A program made the translations under genes and the position numbers. Shown piece after piece: positions 1 to 12,678 of a stretch of DNA of 64,000 nt. Source of the stretch: Phlebiopsis flavidoalba (lineage: Eukaryota; Basidiomycota; Agaricomycetes; Polyporales; Phanerochaetaceae); the NCBI GenBank assembly GCA_035772785.1, contig JAOCPU010000056.1, forward strand, positions 62,001-126,000, given 5' to 3'. Under the pieces are notes generated by a model. The model was not told where the DNA came from. It saw only the letters and a list, made by a program, of their open reading frames with translations, and did no database searches. The stretch's first letter is position 1. Every line of letters starts with the position of its first letter.

Positions 1-2887
1 CTACTTTCCATGATATTATAGACTAACACTAGGACGATGCTGTATTCTAGCGCAAGTGGTATGTCTATTAGTGTGTAGCATTGTGTGCGAGCTGAAGCCA
101 GATCGCGGCGTCTTCAGATCAGATCCGGGTACAAAAAAGTAATTAAGAAGAGTGCGATAGAAATATTGTACAACTCAGTATAGATATGTATATGTCTCGC
201 AGGCGTTGATTATATTCCTAGCTATCATTAAATTTCACATACCGCTCTACGCTCTGCATGCCACTATAAAAATCATGTTTGTTTGTGTTACTATTATAAC
301 CTCTTAAGAGCAAAGACCTAGCTCTCGACAGACTTCAACCGTTGGTCAAGACTCACACCCCGATGTGAATGTACCGCAGAGAATGTGGACCCAGCTCAAG
401 GTTATTCCCTGTTCCGGGATAGCTTATTCCCTGAGTTTCCGTATCATCCGCGTGTGTGAGGATTGAAATGCATCAAGCAATTCAAATCTAGAAATCGACG
501 AGGTCATTACTTTGGCGAGCACTCAACGCGAGCACTTGCAATCCATAACACTTACATATTCAAGAGATAATGAAATCGGCCGGCTGAGTGTGCTATAGTT
601 GGAATCCCGGTAAAGGCGTAAACAAAATCATGAAGGAAAAAGGAGTCTTAACGGGCACAGCAACAATAAGAATAAGGTTTGTCCCTGACAATGCGAGGAG
701 GTTAGACATAGAATATTGTGCCTAGTGAAAACGAGAAGTTGAGCTACCATGTACTTTTTGAGCAGATAGAATCGACAACCACAGACCGTCCTCTGAATAT
801 AGCCTTAAAAACACATCGCAGAATTGCGTGTCATACGATCTGTAACTGTATTATATTTTCATAACCGCGCGCAATATTGAAGAGTCGAAACTGACATGTC
901 TGTATCGCCTTTCCCATCATAAGTGCTAGTATGGCCTGAAAGCGACATTAGCGGTTTCTACGTCACTTAACGTCAAAGCGTACCTGATTCGTAACCATCA
1001 GGAATACCCAATAGACAAAACAGAAGAGGATTGGCCGAAATTTCGTTACCAGACGTTCCAGAAATGTTGACGAGAAGTACAGGGGGAGCGTTCTGGCTGT
1101 GTTGTGGACAAATATTAGTGTGTGTTAGCGAACTGAAGAAGTAGTACTCACTCACATCGTGCTGATTTGACGTAAATTCCGAGACAAATGACCATCGGGA
1201 TCCAAATGGCTAATGTCCAGTGAACGAACAGTGTAGGGGGTCACACGCCGAGAGCAACGGAAAGTCTACGAGGACGATCGTACACACCGCCACACACGTG
1301 CGTTTGTAACAGCAGGAGGATAACTGTCTTCGATGTCACCACCTGCGTCTTTGCTCTCTGCGCAGTGCATGTAGCGGCGAAGCACGTCACCCTCCGTGGC
1401 GGCAACTTCAACGAAGATCAAAAGCCTACACCCTGCGGTCAGAGGCTTGGCAGATGTGGACACCAAACAAAATAAAATACTTCACATCCTGTAAGATTTC
1501 GAAGATGAATCTGCATCGACCAGCACAATGGGATCGTGGCTCGAGCTAAGTTCTTTATTGCGTCATTTTTTATAAATGGTGTGTATGAGTCGCGAATCGG
1601 GACTTACGGCCATGTGGTGACAGCTAGCTCAATAAACGGCGCGTATCTTGTCAACAGGAAAAGCATCTTTGTGTGAGGTCCACTGGGCCGCCCACACAAG
1701 TTCTATTTCGTCTCGTACCGTGTGAGGCACAGGTCATAGATCTGCGACCAAAGGCGCGGCAATAGTCAATAAAGAAGAGAAGAGGATGTATTTTGCATAC
1801 GGCAAAGTACGCAGCTAGGCAACTGTCGATATCTGTCAATGTAAGACTGCTTGAATAGGGAGATAAGCTCACTATACAAGCTCTGGTATCGTAAAGTTCC
1901 GTTCGTTATGTTAAGTCAATGAGAGAGACATCGAATACGCACATTTGATACCCTGTTTAACTCCATATTTTCCAGTTGCGATGCTAAGATGGGTATTTCT
2001 GACATTCTGGAAACTTGCTCTGCACCCGTGGAAGATGAGACGGTGAGGCAGCTGGGCTTCTTGAGACAATCGTGTACCGGCCATCTTATACTTAGCTTAG
2101 CTCCCCCCACGTCTGGCAGCGTGCAAAAATGCCGGTGGCAAGAGAGTTTTGTTTTACTCACTGCAGACTCACCGCAACGTCGGTAAACCTATTCGCGAAA
2201 CTAGGAGATGTGTCAGCCCGCTGAGGGACGCTATTACTTGACCGGTCCGGGTGCAACGTGCAAACTTCGCGGACCGACCGGGGGTCGGCATCGGGAGTCT
2301 CGAGCGAGAACTTTAGTTATTCTGTACGAGGAGGCTGAGCAGCTCGGTTCAGCAAAAACAAATTTATGTATGATTTTCCTTTGCACTTCAAGACCCCTGA
2401 CAGAAATGTAACGGAAGAGACGTTGAAGCAAGAGACAGACGAAGTCTGAGTGGATGATGTGTACAGTCTGGGTAAGGAAGACCACGTGGAGCCACGTGGG
2501 CGCCACCAAGGACGCTGCTACAAATTGGACGCTCGAGTTCAAACCTTGGCGTCAGCCTACTAAGCCGACGGTCAGCGGTACGACGTATCGCAGTGCCTGG
2601 GGCGTATTTACCACATATGAAGTTTCTTCGGTCGTTCACAACCTCAAGCTATTCAATCTCGCCTTCTGGTCGGTCTTCCGATGACCCACGCGCCCGGATC
2701 GTGTATGTCAGGTTGTTACAGGGCAAAGATTGTCACACTGTGTCAAAAATATCACTGATTGATCAAAAGGAGCTGTGCTGAGAAACGGTAGCCAGCTCTC
2801 TATGAGTCTCAAGAGAACGCTGCGCCAGCTTTCTACCCTTCAAGCTTCCTGGTGAGCTTCCGCTACTGGGCTAGCAGTGCTGTCGAT
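1..2887. other. No recognisable gene; left edge
   Basis: Only short, unrelated open frames are seen. The stretch from about 1989 to 2786 on the plus strand contains protein-like pieces in changing frames (for example around 2355-2450 and 2454-2684), so a badly degraded or error-broken gene may lie there, but no family is recognised. The first 1.9 kb is AT-rich and looks non-coding. Confidence 0.4.
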
Positions 2888-4622
2888 ATGTCGCGGGCCG
2901 ACCAGATTATTTCTAGCTTCGTTGTTCTGTGCGTGCTAGCTTTCTCTTCCTCCTCTCCTGGAGACTGACCGTACTTGGGTCGCAGGGAAACGACCGCCTA
3001 CATTGAACTCGCGGCGACTGGTGCGCACACCCTTCACACAATCGTGACGACGCACTGACCAGCCTTATCGGCCACCGTAGTACTCTTCTTTTATGACTAC
3101 CTCCTCACATTCTCTCAGGAAGTCAAGTGCATCTGGCGAAGGAAACTCACACAGGGGCATCTGTGTTATACGTCCTCAATCGCTATGCGGTCCTCATCAA
3201 CCGCCTGGTCAGGCTAGTCCAACTTATGTATGTCTTGGCACGGATTTTTGGAGAAGGATGCCGATATGGTACGTCACCATACAATTCAGTCAGGTCTACC
3301 CAGTATTGAGGCTGATCCATTTTGCAGGCGTAAGTTTGAAGTATTTCACACGAAACAACGATTTAATCCTTTTCATGTCCAGATGCAACGCTTTTTGGAG
3401 GACCAGTGAAATATGCACGATAGTTATGTACATCGCGATCGCCGGTATGTCTTTTTATGACTTCCCTTCACTCTGCACCTAACACTAATTGCTTGTATAG
3501 GGTTCTCAGCGGTCCGCATGTATGCAATCTATGCGAAAGATCGGCGGCGGATTATGGCATTGGTGCTGACGTTGGGTCTGGTCAACCCATGTGTCAACAT
3601 AGTAAGCACACATAGCAATGACACGAACCATAAAAGACTCAACCTAAGGGCACAGTACTACAACACCACACTATCCTTTTGAAGCTATGCCTCCTCCGTT
3701 CAGAGGTTGTGGTCAAACAAGTAGCCTGGATACCTCTGGAAGCTCAACTCCAGATCTTGTCTTGTACGTGCTGCTTTGTTATCCTCTATCGAAACTGATA
3801 CAAGTCCAACTCGAATCACACTAGCTGTGAGTCTAAATACTTTACGTCACATAATACAAACTAACGAGAACCCCTAGTCTTGTTCGGGGCCATATTTACT
3901 ATCCTTTTCGAAGCCATCGTTCTCCTCTTGACGTGGAACAGAACGGCTGACATTTGGTCCATGCTGCGGAAGATGCAGAACAACACAGGACTTGTGGAGT
4001 TGTTTGTGCAGAGACGGTATGATTCATATATGATTCCCTGCGGTCTTCTCGCTTAGATACATTCAATAAATCCAGGAACAATCTACTTTCTGTTGGTCAT
4101 TCCTGAAATTCACTCTACTTTCGCTGAATCTGATCTGTAGGGTACTGTTGACGCTGACGTGTCTCAGTATGTTGTCAATACGCGACCAGGTTAGTGGCCA
4201 GACTTCGCCCGCAAGCCAACACCTTACACTTTCTTCCCTAAGATGTTCAACAACATGCCGGCACTAACAGACACGTCAGCTCTCTGTTGTTTCCCCTTTT
4301 TAAACCTACTCATACGTCGTTCAGGCTCACCTCGATCTGCCTCGCACGGTTCATGCTTAACCTGCGCAGTATTGGGATGAAGAGCGGCCGCATAACACTT
4401 CTACAACCAGCGGGTCCCTCCCGTATGCAGATCTCAAGTTCGCGACCGTGGCGACCAGTCGATTCGTCGGTAACCTCGGCGCGCCGCTCAGCGTGATACC
4501 CTCTTCGGGCGGCGCGGACGACGACGACCTTGACGACAGGCGAGTTTTTGCAAGAATCCCTGGACCGCGATGAAGTATTGGACGATCCGTTGATGGAGGG
4601 CATTGTTATGGACATGGAATGA
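2888..4622 (+). CDS. DUF6533-type fungal multi-pass membrane protein
   Basis: This is a member of the large Agaricomycete DUF6533 membrane-protein family, whose function is unknown. The N-terminal block reads FYDYLLTFSQEVKCIWRRK near 3080-3145, the family hallmark. It is followed by NRYAVLINRLVRLVQLMY, a membrane stretch VMYIAIAG near 3420-3450, SAVRMYAIYAKDRRRIMALV near 3505-3570, a hydrophobic ILFEAIVLLLTWNRTADIWS segment near 3900-3960, and ARFMLNLRS then SRFVGNLGAPLS near 4340-4495, the usual C-terminal signature. An acidic tail ends at the TGA at 4620. Several introns and at least two indels (one near 3150) break the frame. The start at 2888 is a guess; the first exon is weakly supported. 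It converges on the CNH gene downstream. Confidence 0.75.
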
Positions 4623-4924
4623 CCCACTCCACTCTTTCTTATTCACTCCTTTCTATTCAGCACTGTCCAAGATACCACCTTTATCGTTGCTCAAGCTGCG
4701 ATGCTCCCTTATACCCCTTTCGACCTCCTGCACCACGAGATGCCTTCAATGCGAGGTTCAATGATAGTTATGAAATCAAGCAATACGCCGACAGCATGTA
4801 CTATTTATGTTTATTATTACCCTCGATACGGGGAAGCACAAGTTCATTGCTCTCGATTATCTCTAAGAGGCCTGGGTAGCCATCTGAGATGCGACGCCAT
4901 CAACTGCGGTAGTAAGGGCAGCTT

Positions 4925-6457
4925 CTACAGGGACTCAATAGTCTCAACGTCTCCATCTTTCTCGTCAGCTTCTTTGGTTTTGTCAACGTCGCCATCCTCC
5001 CCGGGGTGTTCCTGTATCTTGTTGGACACTCGGCTCAATATTTGCTGTTGCGTAGTGTATTCCAAGCTTCACAGGAACCGGACGTAGCTTGGTGACTCGT
5101 TCTGAAGACGGAACGGAGAATCCAGATGGAGATGTCAAGATGGATAAACGGTCGGTCGGTATGGGTATCGCCGTCGTGGGAATTGAGGTCGGGGCGGGGA
5201 TGCTCTGCACAAGTGCCTGGGTCTCGATGCTGTGAATCTCGACACTCCCATCAGGCAGCAACGTCGTCACGAAAGGATCGTCAAATGCTACAAGAATCGC
5301 ATCGGTACTCCGGTAAATGAGTCAAATGCAATCAAACATACCGACGGAGACCGGATGCTGCGACCACTCCAATGTACCCCTTACAGGCTCCCCCTCACCG
5401 GTGACGAAAACTCCGAGCGTGCTGGCACCCGTCCAACTCAAGATAAGGAATTCTGTATCAGAGATCCCGAGAATAAAGGGCTTGACCGCAGGCATCTGCG
5501 GCCCTCCCGGGGCGGGTTCCTCGGACGGTGGGGCTTGCGAGATGGGGAGGAGAGGGAAGAGCGAAGCCGTAGCAAGATCTATCATGTTATAGTTTTCGTG
5601 GTCGGCAACACAGAGATAGCGACCGCTCCGTTTGGCCAGATGTATACGCGTTGGGAGGGGAATATCCTGTCGCGAAGCTCGTCAGTGATCTACATGGAAG
5701 GACATGTTATGAATGTAACACCTTCTCATAGATAGGCTTCTCTCGGAGATGATAAATGGACACGGACTGCCGCTTTATGACACAGAATTCGATGGAAGTA
5801 CTCTGCTGGGGCGAGCGATGGGTGCTATGGCGGAGCTGCCATTCATCGACCGCTAGACTAAAAACGTTTCTTATGGGCTTGTAAATGTTTGATGGTATCA
5901 TATCCAGGGCCGGAAGGGTATAGACAAGAACTTGACGGTCTGCGCTGGGTAACTTAGCCAAATCACGAAAGACAATGTAAAGATCTTACCCGAAAGAACA
6001 AGTGCACGGGAGAGGTGTGGGATTACGACCATGTGGTCAATCGGTTTGTTATTCGGAACACTCTGACGGGAAAGAAGCGTGTAAGCCTCGGCCTAGAAGA
6101 TCGTTAGCATATGTTTTTCGAATGTTCGAGTTGTCCATACCGACCGCGAATTAACGTCAGGATGCAGGCCAAACCGAAATAGGTCCCCGTTAGAGCAGCC
6201 AACGTAGATTTCAGATCCTAACAGCAGACGTTTAGAGACACTGCCACAGGGTAGGTTTGGTAGCGTAAGAACCTGAGGCTTGAGCACAGGCAACCTTCAC
6301 AGGCGGGTCAGACAGCACTATTGCATTCATAATTCAATAGTGAGTCAAGATGTCTCTCAAGCTCAACAACAAAAAACTTACCGAATTCCTGGCTAACTAT
6401 ATCTAGAAGACATTGTAGCTCGTAGGGTGGTAGTTCCGTGGCGGATACGGCTGACAT
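4925..6457 (-). CDS. VPS3: CNH-domain vacuolar sorting protein, VPS3/TGFBRAP1-like, apparently short
   Basis: Similar to the N-terminal citron-homology (CNH) beta-propeller of VPS3/TGFBRAP1, a CORVET tether subunit acting on endosomes with Rab5-type GTPases. Exon 1 starts MSAVSATELPPYELQCLL (6457 downwards). Next come VACAQASGS, EIYVGCSNGDLFRFGL (6170-6230), SVFSLAVDEW-like and FCVIKRQSVSIYHLRE pieces (5740-5860), IDLATASLFPLLPISQA (5530-5585), ILSWTGASTLGVFVTGEGEP (5385-5450) and TLLPDGSVEIHSIETQALVQ (5210-5270). An acidic tail ends at a stop at 4925. Full-length VPS3 proteins run on for several hundred residues with a clathrin-heavy-chain-type repeat and a C-terminal zinc region; I find neither before the convergent DUF6533 gene. 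VPS39/VAM6 is the alternative. Confidence 0.65.
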
Positions 6458-7165
6458 TGTGAATGCCAGAGCTTCAGTACAACTGTACGCCTAAGAGATA
6501 TTTCACCAATGTCAATGTATATGGTCCAGCAGAGGTGCGAGTGGATATTCAACACAAAGCTGCGAGAGTTGTCAGACGGTGAAATTTAGTTTCGTAATAC
6601 GATCATGCTGAAAACTATTGCACTCCTGCGTAGCATCATAAGCTCACCTATATCCCCAAGTAGCTCGCGGCGTCGATGACGGTCACAGACGCGAGAGTGT
6701 CCTTGTGTTAGACGCTGACAGGAGCCATCAAAATGGAATATCCGGCGTGAATTTCGTTCGATTTATTTATATTTCTCGGCCACGACCTTCCCTGCCCTCG
6801 TCATTAGCCAAATTGCTTTGGGCTTAACTCAGTAGTCCCTTATGCTAGCTTGTATGCTTTTCTCAAGCATAACACCGCCCAATCCATCCAAGGCTTACGG
6901 ATAACCGAATCTCACGAGCTTCCGATCCCGCAGCGCCACAACTAGGCCACCCTATTATAACTGGATCTGGTCCTTCTTTATATCTTTGTTCATATACGCC
7001 ACGACCACGGCGGGAGTGTTGACCTGGAGCATAGAGTTTAGGATCACCAGGGTCGAGTGCGTTCACAGTCGTCTTGGTCACTCACTACAACCGTGTCGCT
7101 GCAGTCGCAGTCGAGGGGGCTAATTCATCGACACTGTACTAGCATTACCATCCAAACGCTTCGCC
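6458..7165. other. Intergenic region between divergent VPS3-like and F-box genes
   Basis: About 700 bases between two divergent genes. A minus-strand open frame of 72 codons at 6863-7081 is not recognised. No clear regulatory motif was picked out. Confidence 0.4.
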
Positions 7166-8286
7166 ATGAGCGACGGCGCAGGACCAGCTCTATACTCTGG
7201 AGTACGCGCGGAGAGAAGATCCCGTTTGAAATCTGGTTGCAAATCATCGAGTATTCCTCGCTCGACCGCGCCGATCTGCTGAACTTGACTCTCGTGAGCA
7301 AGTTCCTCCGTTTTGTCGCGCAGCCCATGCTGTTTGCGACAATCAGAGTCACCATTACTCGCGCACGATACCTGGACACTCTCGTACCCATACCCTGTCA
7401 GGACGTCAGCTACCACCGCCGTCTACAAACAGCGGCTCGGGTTCGCGTCGCTTCCCCGAGTCGTTCAATTTGTGAAAGCATTCGATATACGTATGGGAGG
7501 CGAAAGGTTGGATCTACTTCCCCAGGATACTGTCAGCGAATCGGACGTCCTCGAGACGGTGTTCCAGGATATCACACGCTTCACCAACGTTCGCTCCCTC
7601 TTCGTCCAGAATGTGTCTCTCACAGAAAAGCATTTTGACTGCCTGGCGGGTCTCAAGTACTTCTCTGGTATCCATCTGGAGCGGTGCCAATGCACAGGAG
7701 ATCTGGATCTGGGCTCGCTTCCGACTCAAATCGTTATCCTTGCATGGCAGAATGACAGGCACCCACGGCTGGTGGATACGTCTCCTTAAATCCTCCACCC
7801 TCGAGCATCTCTCTTACGATGCTACCTCCGGAAACCCACTGACGACCCAGAACTGCTCTTTCCCGCCCTGGCCACAGGACCAATGATGTCCTCGCTACGG
7901 ACACTCCGTGTGCCTGCTTTCGCGGCGTTCTACCCCTGCTTTGCACTCGCGCTGTCTCGGTGCCCGCTTGTAGAGAACCTGTACGTCGACTCTCCGGAGC
8001 CGGCGGTCAGACAAGCGAGCCTGTCGCACAACCAATATCCGTACCTGGGCCCGCGTTCGCTCCCCAAACTTCGGGCGGTCAGCGCGCGCCACGTGGGTTC
8101 ATCGAGGGTTGCGTTCTGCGACACAACGAGCATGTTCAGCTGAAACACATCCGGGTGTCTGAGCATCTACACCGTGTGGGCGAATTTGTCGCGCTAGTGA
8201 AGGCAACATGTCCCGACCTCGAGGAGCTAGTGTTGACTCTACCGGCATTACAAGATATCGCCTGGCTACAAACCACCTTCTCCTGA
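7166..8286 (+). CDS. F-box protein with leucine-rich C-terminal part
   Basis: Predicted substrate-recognition subunit of an SCF ubiquitin ligase. The F-box reads KIPFEIWLQIIEYSSLDRAD and continues LLNLTLVSKFLRFVAQPMLF at about 7215-7340. After it lie leucine-rich segments LPRVVQFVKAFDI (7455-7490), DVLETVFQDITRFTNVRSLF (7545-7605), LAGLKYFSGIHLERCQC (7645-7695), SSLRTLRVPAFAAFYP (7885-7935) and CPDLEELVLTLPALQDIAWL (8210-8270). Frame changes occur near 7400, 7790, 7880 and 8080. The ATG at 7166 needs one indel to join the F-box frame. The true C-terminus may extend a few hundred bases past 8286, where weaker protein-like pieces occur. Such F-box genes are greatly expanded in Agaricomycetes; the substrate cannot be guessed. 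Confidence 0.75.
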
Positions 8287-10431
8287 AGTCTCTCAGCAGA
8301 GGACTAATGTAACATGATAACGTATGGCCAAGCGCGCTACCCGGATAAAACAGGCAGGTTGTGTTTATCTTACACTGATGCACTGCTGACTGACATCCTT
8401 CGTCAGCTTCGGGACTTCCTGAGGACCGCCGCATGTCCTGCAACGCTTCCGCTCATTGCACATCCTTGCTCTATTCCCCTTCCCAGCCCGTGATAACAGC
8501 TCCGCTGACCCCAAAGGTCCTCCCTCGCGCAGGTCTTCATCGGGCAAACAGTCTGTAGTTCCTGCGAGCCTAAGTTCAGCGCATACGCACACTACTCCAT
8601 GCGCACCAGATATCGCTGAGATTGGAAGTCACTTTACAGAAAGCTGGTCTCGTGTGAGAGATATGTATACACGTGAGTAACCTCGGTTGCTATGAAGTTC
8701 TGAGACGTGTAGGGCTTACTTCGCATGGTGTAGGACGTACAGGTGGTACGAATGGGATGTCTCTCGTGGAAGCCGATCTGAGCTCTTGTGAAGGCGTAAT
8801 GGTACTGGAGGTACTTGTGTTCTTGCGTGCTGGCAGAGATAATGCGTGCTTATGCCAGAATACTTGCTCCAACCGTCTCTCGCTGCTTATGCTATCTCTG
8901 CGTCTTAAGCCATACTTTCATGCCATGTCAATACCACATGGGGCGAAGAATTCACAATTCGGCGACTCTTTCAACTTTTGCCCAAGCGAAGCCATTTTAT
9001 ACGGAACACCAGTGAATATGAATTGCGAAAGCGATGACCATTGTACCTGGTCAGTTCATTACCCGTATATTACGCAGATGGCGTCCCCCCTTCATTTCCA
9101 TTCATTGCTCTTTCTTACCTCTTACCCCCTGCTCCTGTACACCTACCAGCATGCTGTATAAGTACTCTCGGTGGCGGCCAGTGCATCTCTGCTCACGCTC
9201 CATTGTCATGAATGCCCCGCTAGGGCCATGTCTTTGTACACAATAAGTAAGCGACACACACAAAAAGAGGATGGCCGTACCATGTGGCATGGAGCACGCT
9301 TCAAGGACATGAAGCTTCCCGTAACCTAACGCCTGTGTCTCCCTCTCTAAGCTTCAAGCTTCACGCTCAGAAGGCTATACATCTGTGAAGCTATTCTCGC
9401 TGGTGCGATGTATTTAGCCATCAATTCCATTCGTTATCCTACCGAAGCGGAGCGAGGCGCCTCTTGTAAAATATGACAAATATTGCGACGTGCACGCGCC
9501 ACAGGATCTGCATGTGTCTGCCAGAAAATGCATAGTTGGTAATTACGATGTCTACCACTTCGGTTCAACATTATCACCTCTCAATAGGTCTTCGAACTGA
9601 CAAAGCAAAGGCTTCTACAAACATGTAGCTTTGTATAGACTGGTGCGGTGGTTCAGACGCATGCTTTTTCAGGGACTTTATTGATTTTAACAATGTATGG
9701 TCGCCTGTCGGGCCACTCCCGCACACGTGCTCCCGGCAAAGTCGTGAGAAGATGTGTATAGCACCTTAGACGGATTTTGCATCGCGCTTGCTGCCTCCTC
9801 GCGGCGTCTCTGCCTCCCTACCTCTCCCCACCATTGCCTCTAATCCCCATCTTCAACTACTTTTACCACCCAGTATTCAGCCTTGGATTTGCCCGTGTTC
9901 GGGCATGTGGTGAATGGTCTTCATTATCCATCCGAAAGAGAAAGAAAACTCGCCGTCGGGGTGTGCACTGAGCCGTGTACCCCTTGAGGGCAATGTAAAG
10001 GTGGATACTTGAATGCTCATCTTAATCGTGCTGAATAAAATCTCAAAATTTCTGACGTTTCACTCTGACTTAGAAATCAACTAGAGTCGCCTCGCTACAG
10101 TCTAGAGGACGTGAAGACAAAAGTCGACGCTTTTCACCGGTGGACTGAACGCAAGGGCGAGTCGGGTCCTCGTTCAGAAGTTTAAGCGCCTTAGACTCTA
10201 CGACCGCGACGGTACTCGCTTTGATCGGCGCCTACATTTTGCCAATTATGTGATTGGTTGACGTTTGACCTGGAGGACCGTCACAGTCGAAGGGATGTCC
10301 AAACCAATATTCCTATCTCTTTTTTTCTCCCACCACCATCTCACCCGCGTCTCCCCCATCTTTCACACTGTCTATATCTTCAAATCCTCTCATTTGTTTT
10401 TCTAGCGGTGTTCGTCTTCGAAACAGCCGAT
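8287..10431. other. Long gap; no assigned gene, upstream region of the ZIP transporter
   Basis: A 162-codon open frame at 8673-9161 (+) and several shorter ones show no recognisable family and overlap each other in different frames. The last few hundred bases, with a pyrimidine-rich stretch at 10305-10370 typical of fungal leaders, probably hold the zinc transporter promoter and 5' leader. Confidence 0.45.
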
Positions 10432-11970
10432 ATGACACATGCTGCTCGATTCTTGCGGAGGGATGAAGACGCGTCAAACTGTGGCTCGGGGGGAGGGGAC
10501 GATAGCCAGCTTTCCCTACGAGTCGCCTCGATCTTCATCATTCTCGTTGGGTCGTCGTTTGGTGCATTGTTTCCCAGTATTATCGCGAAGAACAAAATGG
10601 CTAGGGTCGAGAGTGCCCAAGCGTGCCTTCGACACTGCGAAATACTTTGGGAGCGGAGTCATCGTGAGTGCTATCCTATCTCTATCTCTTGGCATCTCAC
10701 CCAAGAAACGTACAGATTGCGACAGCATTCATTCACTTGCTCGACCCAGCAATCGAAGAGTTGAGCTCGCCTTGCCTTTCCCCTGCATGGCAAAACTACG
10801 TACGCCGCACCATGCACCTCGTTCCCACGCGCACTCACCGTGTCTTGTAGCCTTATGCTCTCGCCATCGTTCTGGTCAGCATATTTTCCATATTCATCAT
10901 CGAGCTGGTCGCTTTCCGTTGGGGGACCGCGAAGCTTGCCGAACTGGGCATCGCGCATGACCCGCACGGGCATGGGATCGACCACGACCCGAACGGACAC
11001 GGTATTGGCACCCCACGCGGCGCATGGACCTGAGCTCGAGCAGCAGAAACGCGCGCCCGTTGCGAGTACCCGCTCGTCAGCCCCATCCGAGCAAGACGTC
11101 AGCGTTGTGGAAAAAGACGGCGACATCGAAGCCGCCCTCAACTCGGTCGCGCGATTGTCGCTGAGGAGGATATGCCCCACGCGCACTCTCACGCACATAG
11201 CCACAATACCTCGCACTCGCACTCGCACGGCGCGATAGACGAGTCGACCGCGACACAAATCGTCGGCATAGCCATTCTCGAGTTTGGTGTCGTCCTCCAC
11301 AGGTGCGTTGTTCATTTCCATGCATCGCGTCTCTGGTGATTGACAGTAGTCGTTGCAGCGTTCTGATCGGTCTTACGCTGGCTGTTACCGAGAACTTTAA
11401 GATTCTCTCATTGTACTCGTTTTCCATCGTAAGTAACTCAATTCTTCAATGAACTCCTTACATTAAGCGTGTTTGCAGAAACATTCGAGGGACTAGGAGT
11501 AGGCTCTCGCTTAGCATATATGGATCTCCCTCACCGCTACAACTACATTCCGTACTAGGCGCTGCCTTGTTTGGCATCACCACTCCCATTGGTACGTTCC
11601 ATGCCTGTCTTGCATGACAGGTGGGGGCAGTCACTGACGGGTACCTTGTAACAGGCATCGCGATTGGACTTGGCGTGCGCTCAACATACAACCCCGAAAG
11701 CACGACCGCAAGTATCGTGAGCGGAGTGCTCGACGCGTTCAGCGCGGGCATCCTCATCTACACCTGTGGGTTCTCGTCGAGGTGCGTTTGCTCGCTCGCT
11801 TATGTGCTATATTTGATCCTGACCGACCACGCCTACAGCTGCTCGCTCACGAATTCTTGTTCAACAAAGAAATGATTACCGCGTCGAACGGCAAGCTCGC
11901 GTACGCCCTTGGGTGTATGATGCTTGGTTGCGCGTTGATGGCCGTTCTCGGTCGTTGGGCTGATATTGAA
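10432..11970 (+). CDS. ZIP-family zinc transporter (ZRT1/ZRT2-like)
   Basis: Membrane zinc importer of the ZIP family, probably at the plasma membrane. The start MTHAARFLRR at 10432 is followed by a first membrane segment VASIFIILVGSSFGALFPSI (10525-10580), then AFDTAKYFGSGVI and ATAFIHLLDPAIEELSSPCL (10630-10780), which carries the zinc-site histidine of helix IV-type ZIP segments. The loop from about 10950 to 11235 is rich in His, Asp and Gly (HDPHGHG, then repeated HSH/HAH), the usual cytosolic metal-binding loop. Later segments are IVGIAILEFGVVLH (11260-11300), EGLGVGSRLAYMDLPHR (11490-11540), LGAALFGITTPIGIAIGLGV (11560-11680) and VSGVLDAFSAGILIYTG (11718-11768), ending LGRWA. At least five introns and several indels. 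Low zinc usually induces such genes. Confidence 0.88.
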
Positions 11971-12678
11971 AAAAAAAACACCGTATTCCCCGCGATATAT
12001 TTTTACTCTCGCATCGAACATTGCTTTCGCACTGCTGTATCTCGCATCTTGCTCTTGTGATTTCATGTTGTATAACAGTCTATGTATGGTCCCGTACAGT
12101 ATTCTTGGTCTCGACATGACAGTATTATTGTCGAGTAGTGGCGAATTACAAAATTCAATCGCCCGAGTCAGTGTACTATCATCACAATAATTGTTGGTAG
12201 AAACTCATCCGGATTTTGAACTTGCTTTTCACCGCAAAGCCTTTGCAAAAAATGCAGGCTGGCGGCGACCCGGGCCGGCGGGTTAGCGGGGGTCATAGCG
12301 CCTGAGATAGAAGGCAGGACCCCGACGACTCATTCATGTTTGGCCGACGATGTCTCCACTCGAAAAGCCATCCCAAAATCGTCGTTAAAAATCTGACCTA
12401 GCGTAGAAATGCGTATGTTGTCTCATTTTGTCGAGAGGAACGATACTGAATATGCTTGTATCATTTTACTGCCCCTGACTATCCTGTCTATTAGCCTGAA
12501 TGCACAGAGCGGCCACTGCCAATAACCGTCTTTCGGCCTACCGACTAGGTTCAATCAACATTAACATTGACGAACTATTGCTCCCATCTCATAACGTTAC
12601 GATCCTTCTCAGTGAATGTAGACTGTGCGTATTAAAACCCCACTCTCACACTGATTATCGTATCTCAACCTGACGAAC
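11971..12678. other. Intergenic region, ZIP transporter to P450
   Basis: Mostly AT-rich 3' and promoter sequence with one GC-rich patch at 12255-12305. No gene is seen. A TATTAAAA-like element near 12630 lies about 50 bases before the P450 start. Confidence 0.45.

Noticed and set aside
8673..9161. 162-residue ORF as a gene
   Set aside because: No domain, no convincing composition, and competing frames of similar length overlap it.
9980..9990. CCCTTGAGGG-type palindrome upstream of the ZIP transporter as a Zap1 zinc-response element
   Set aside because: Three mismatches to ACCTTNAAGGT and about 440 bases from the start; not convincing.
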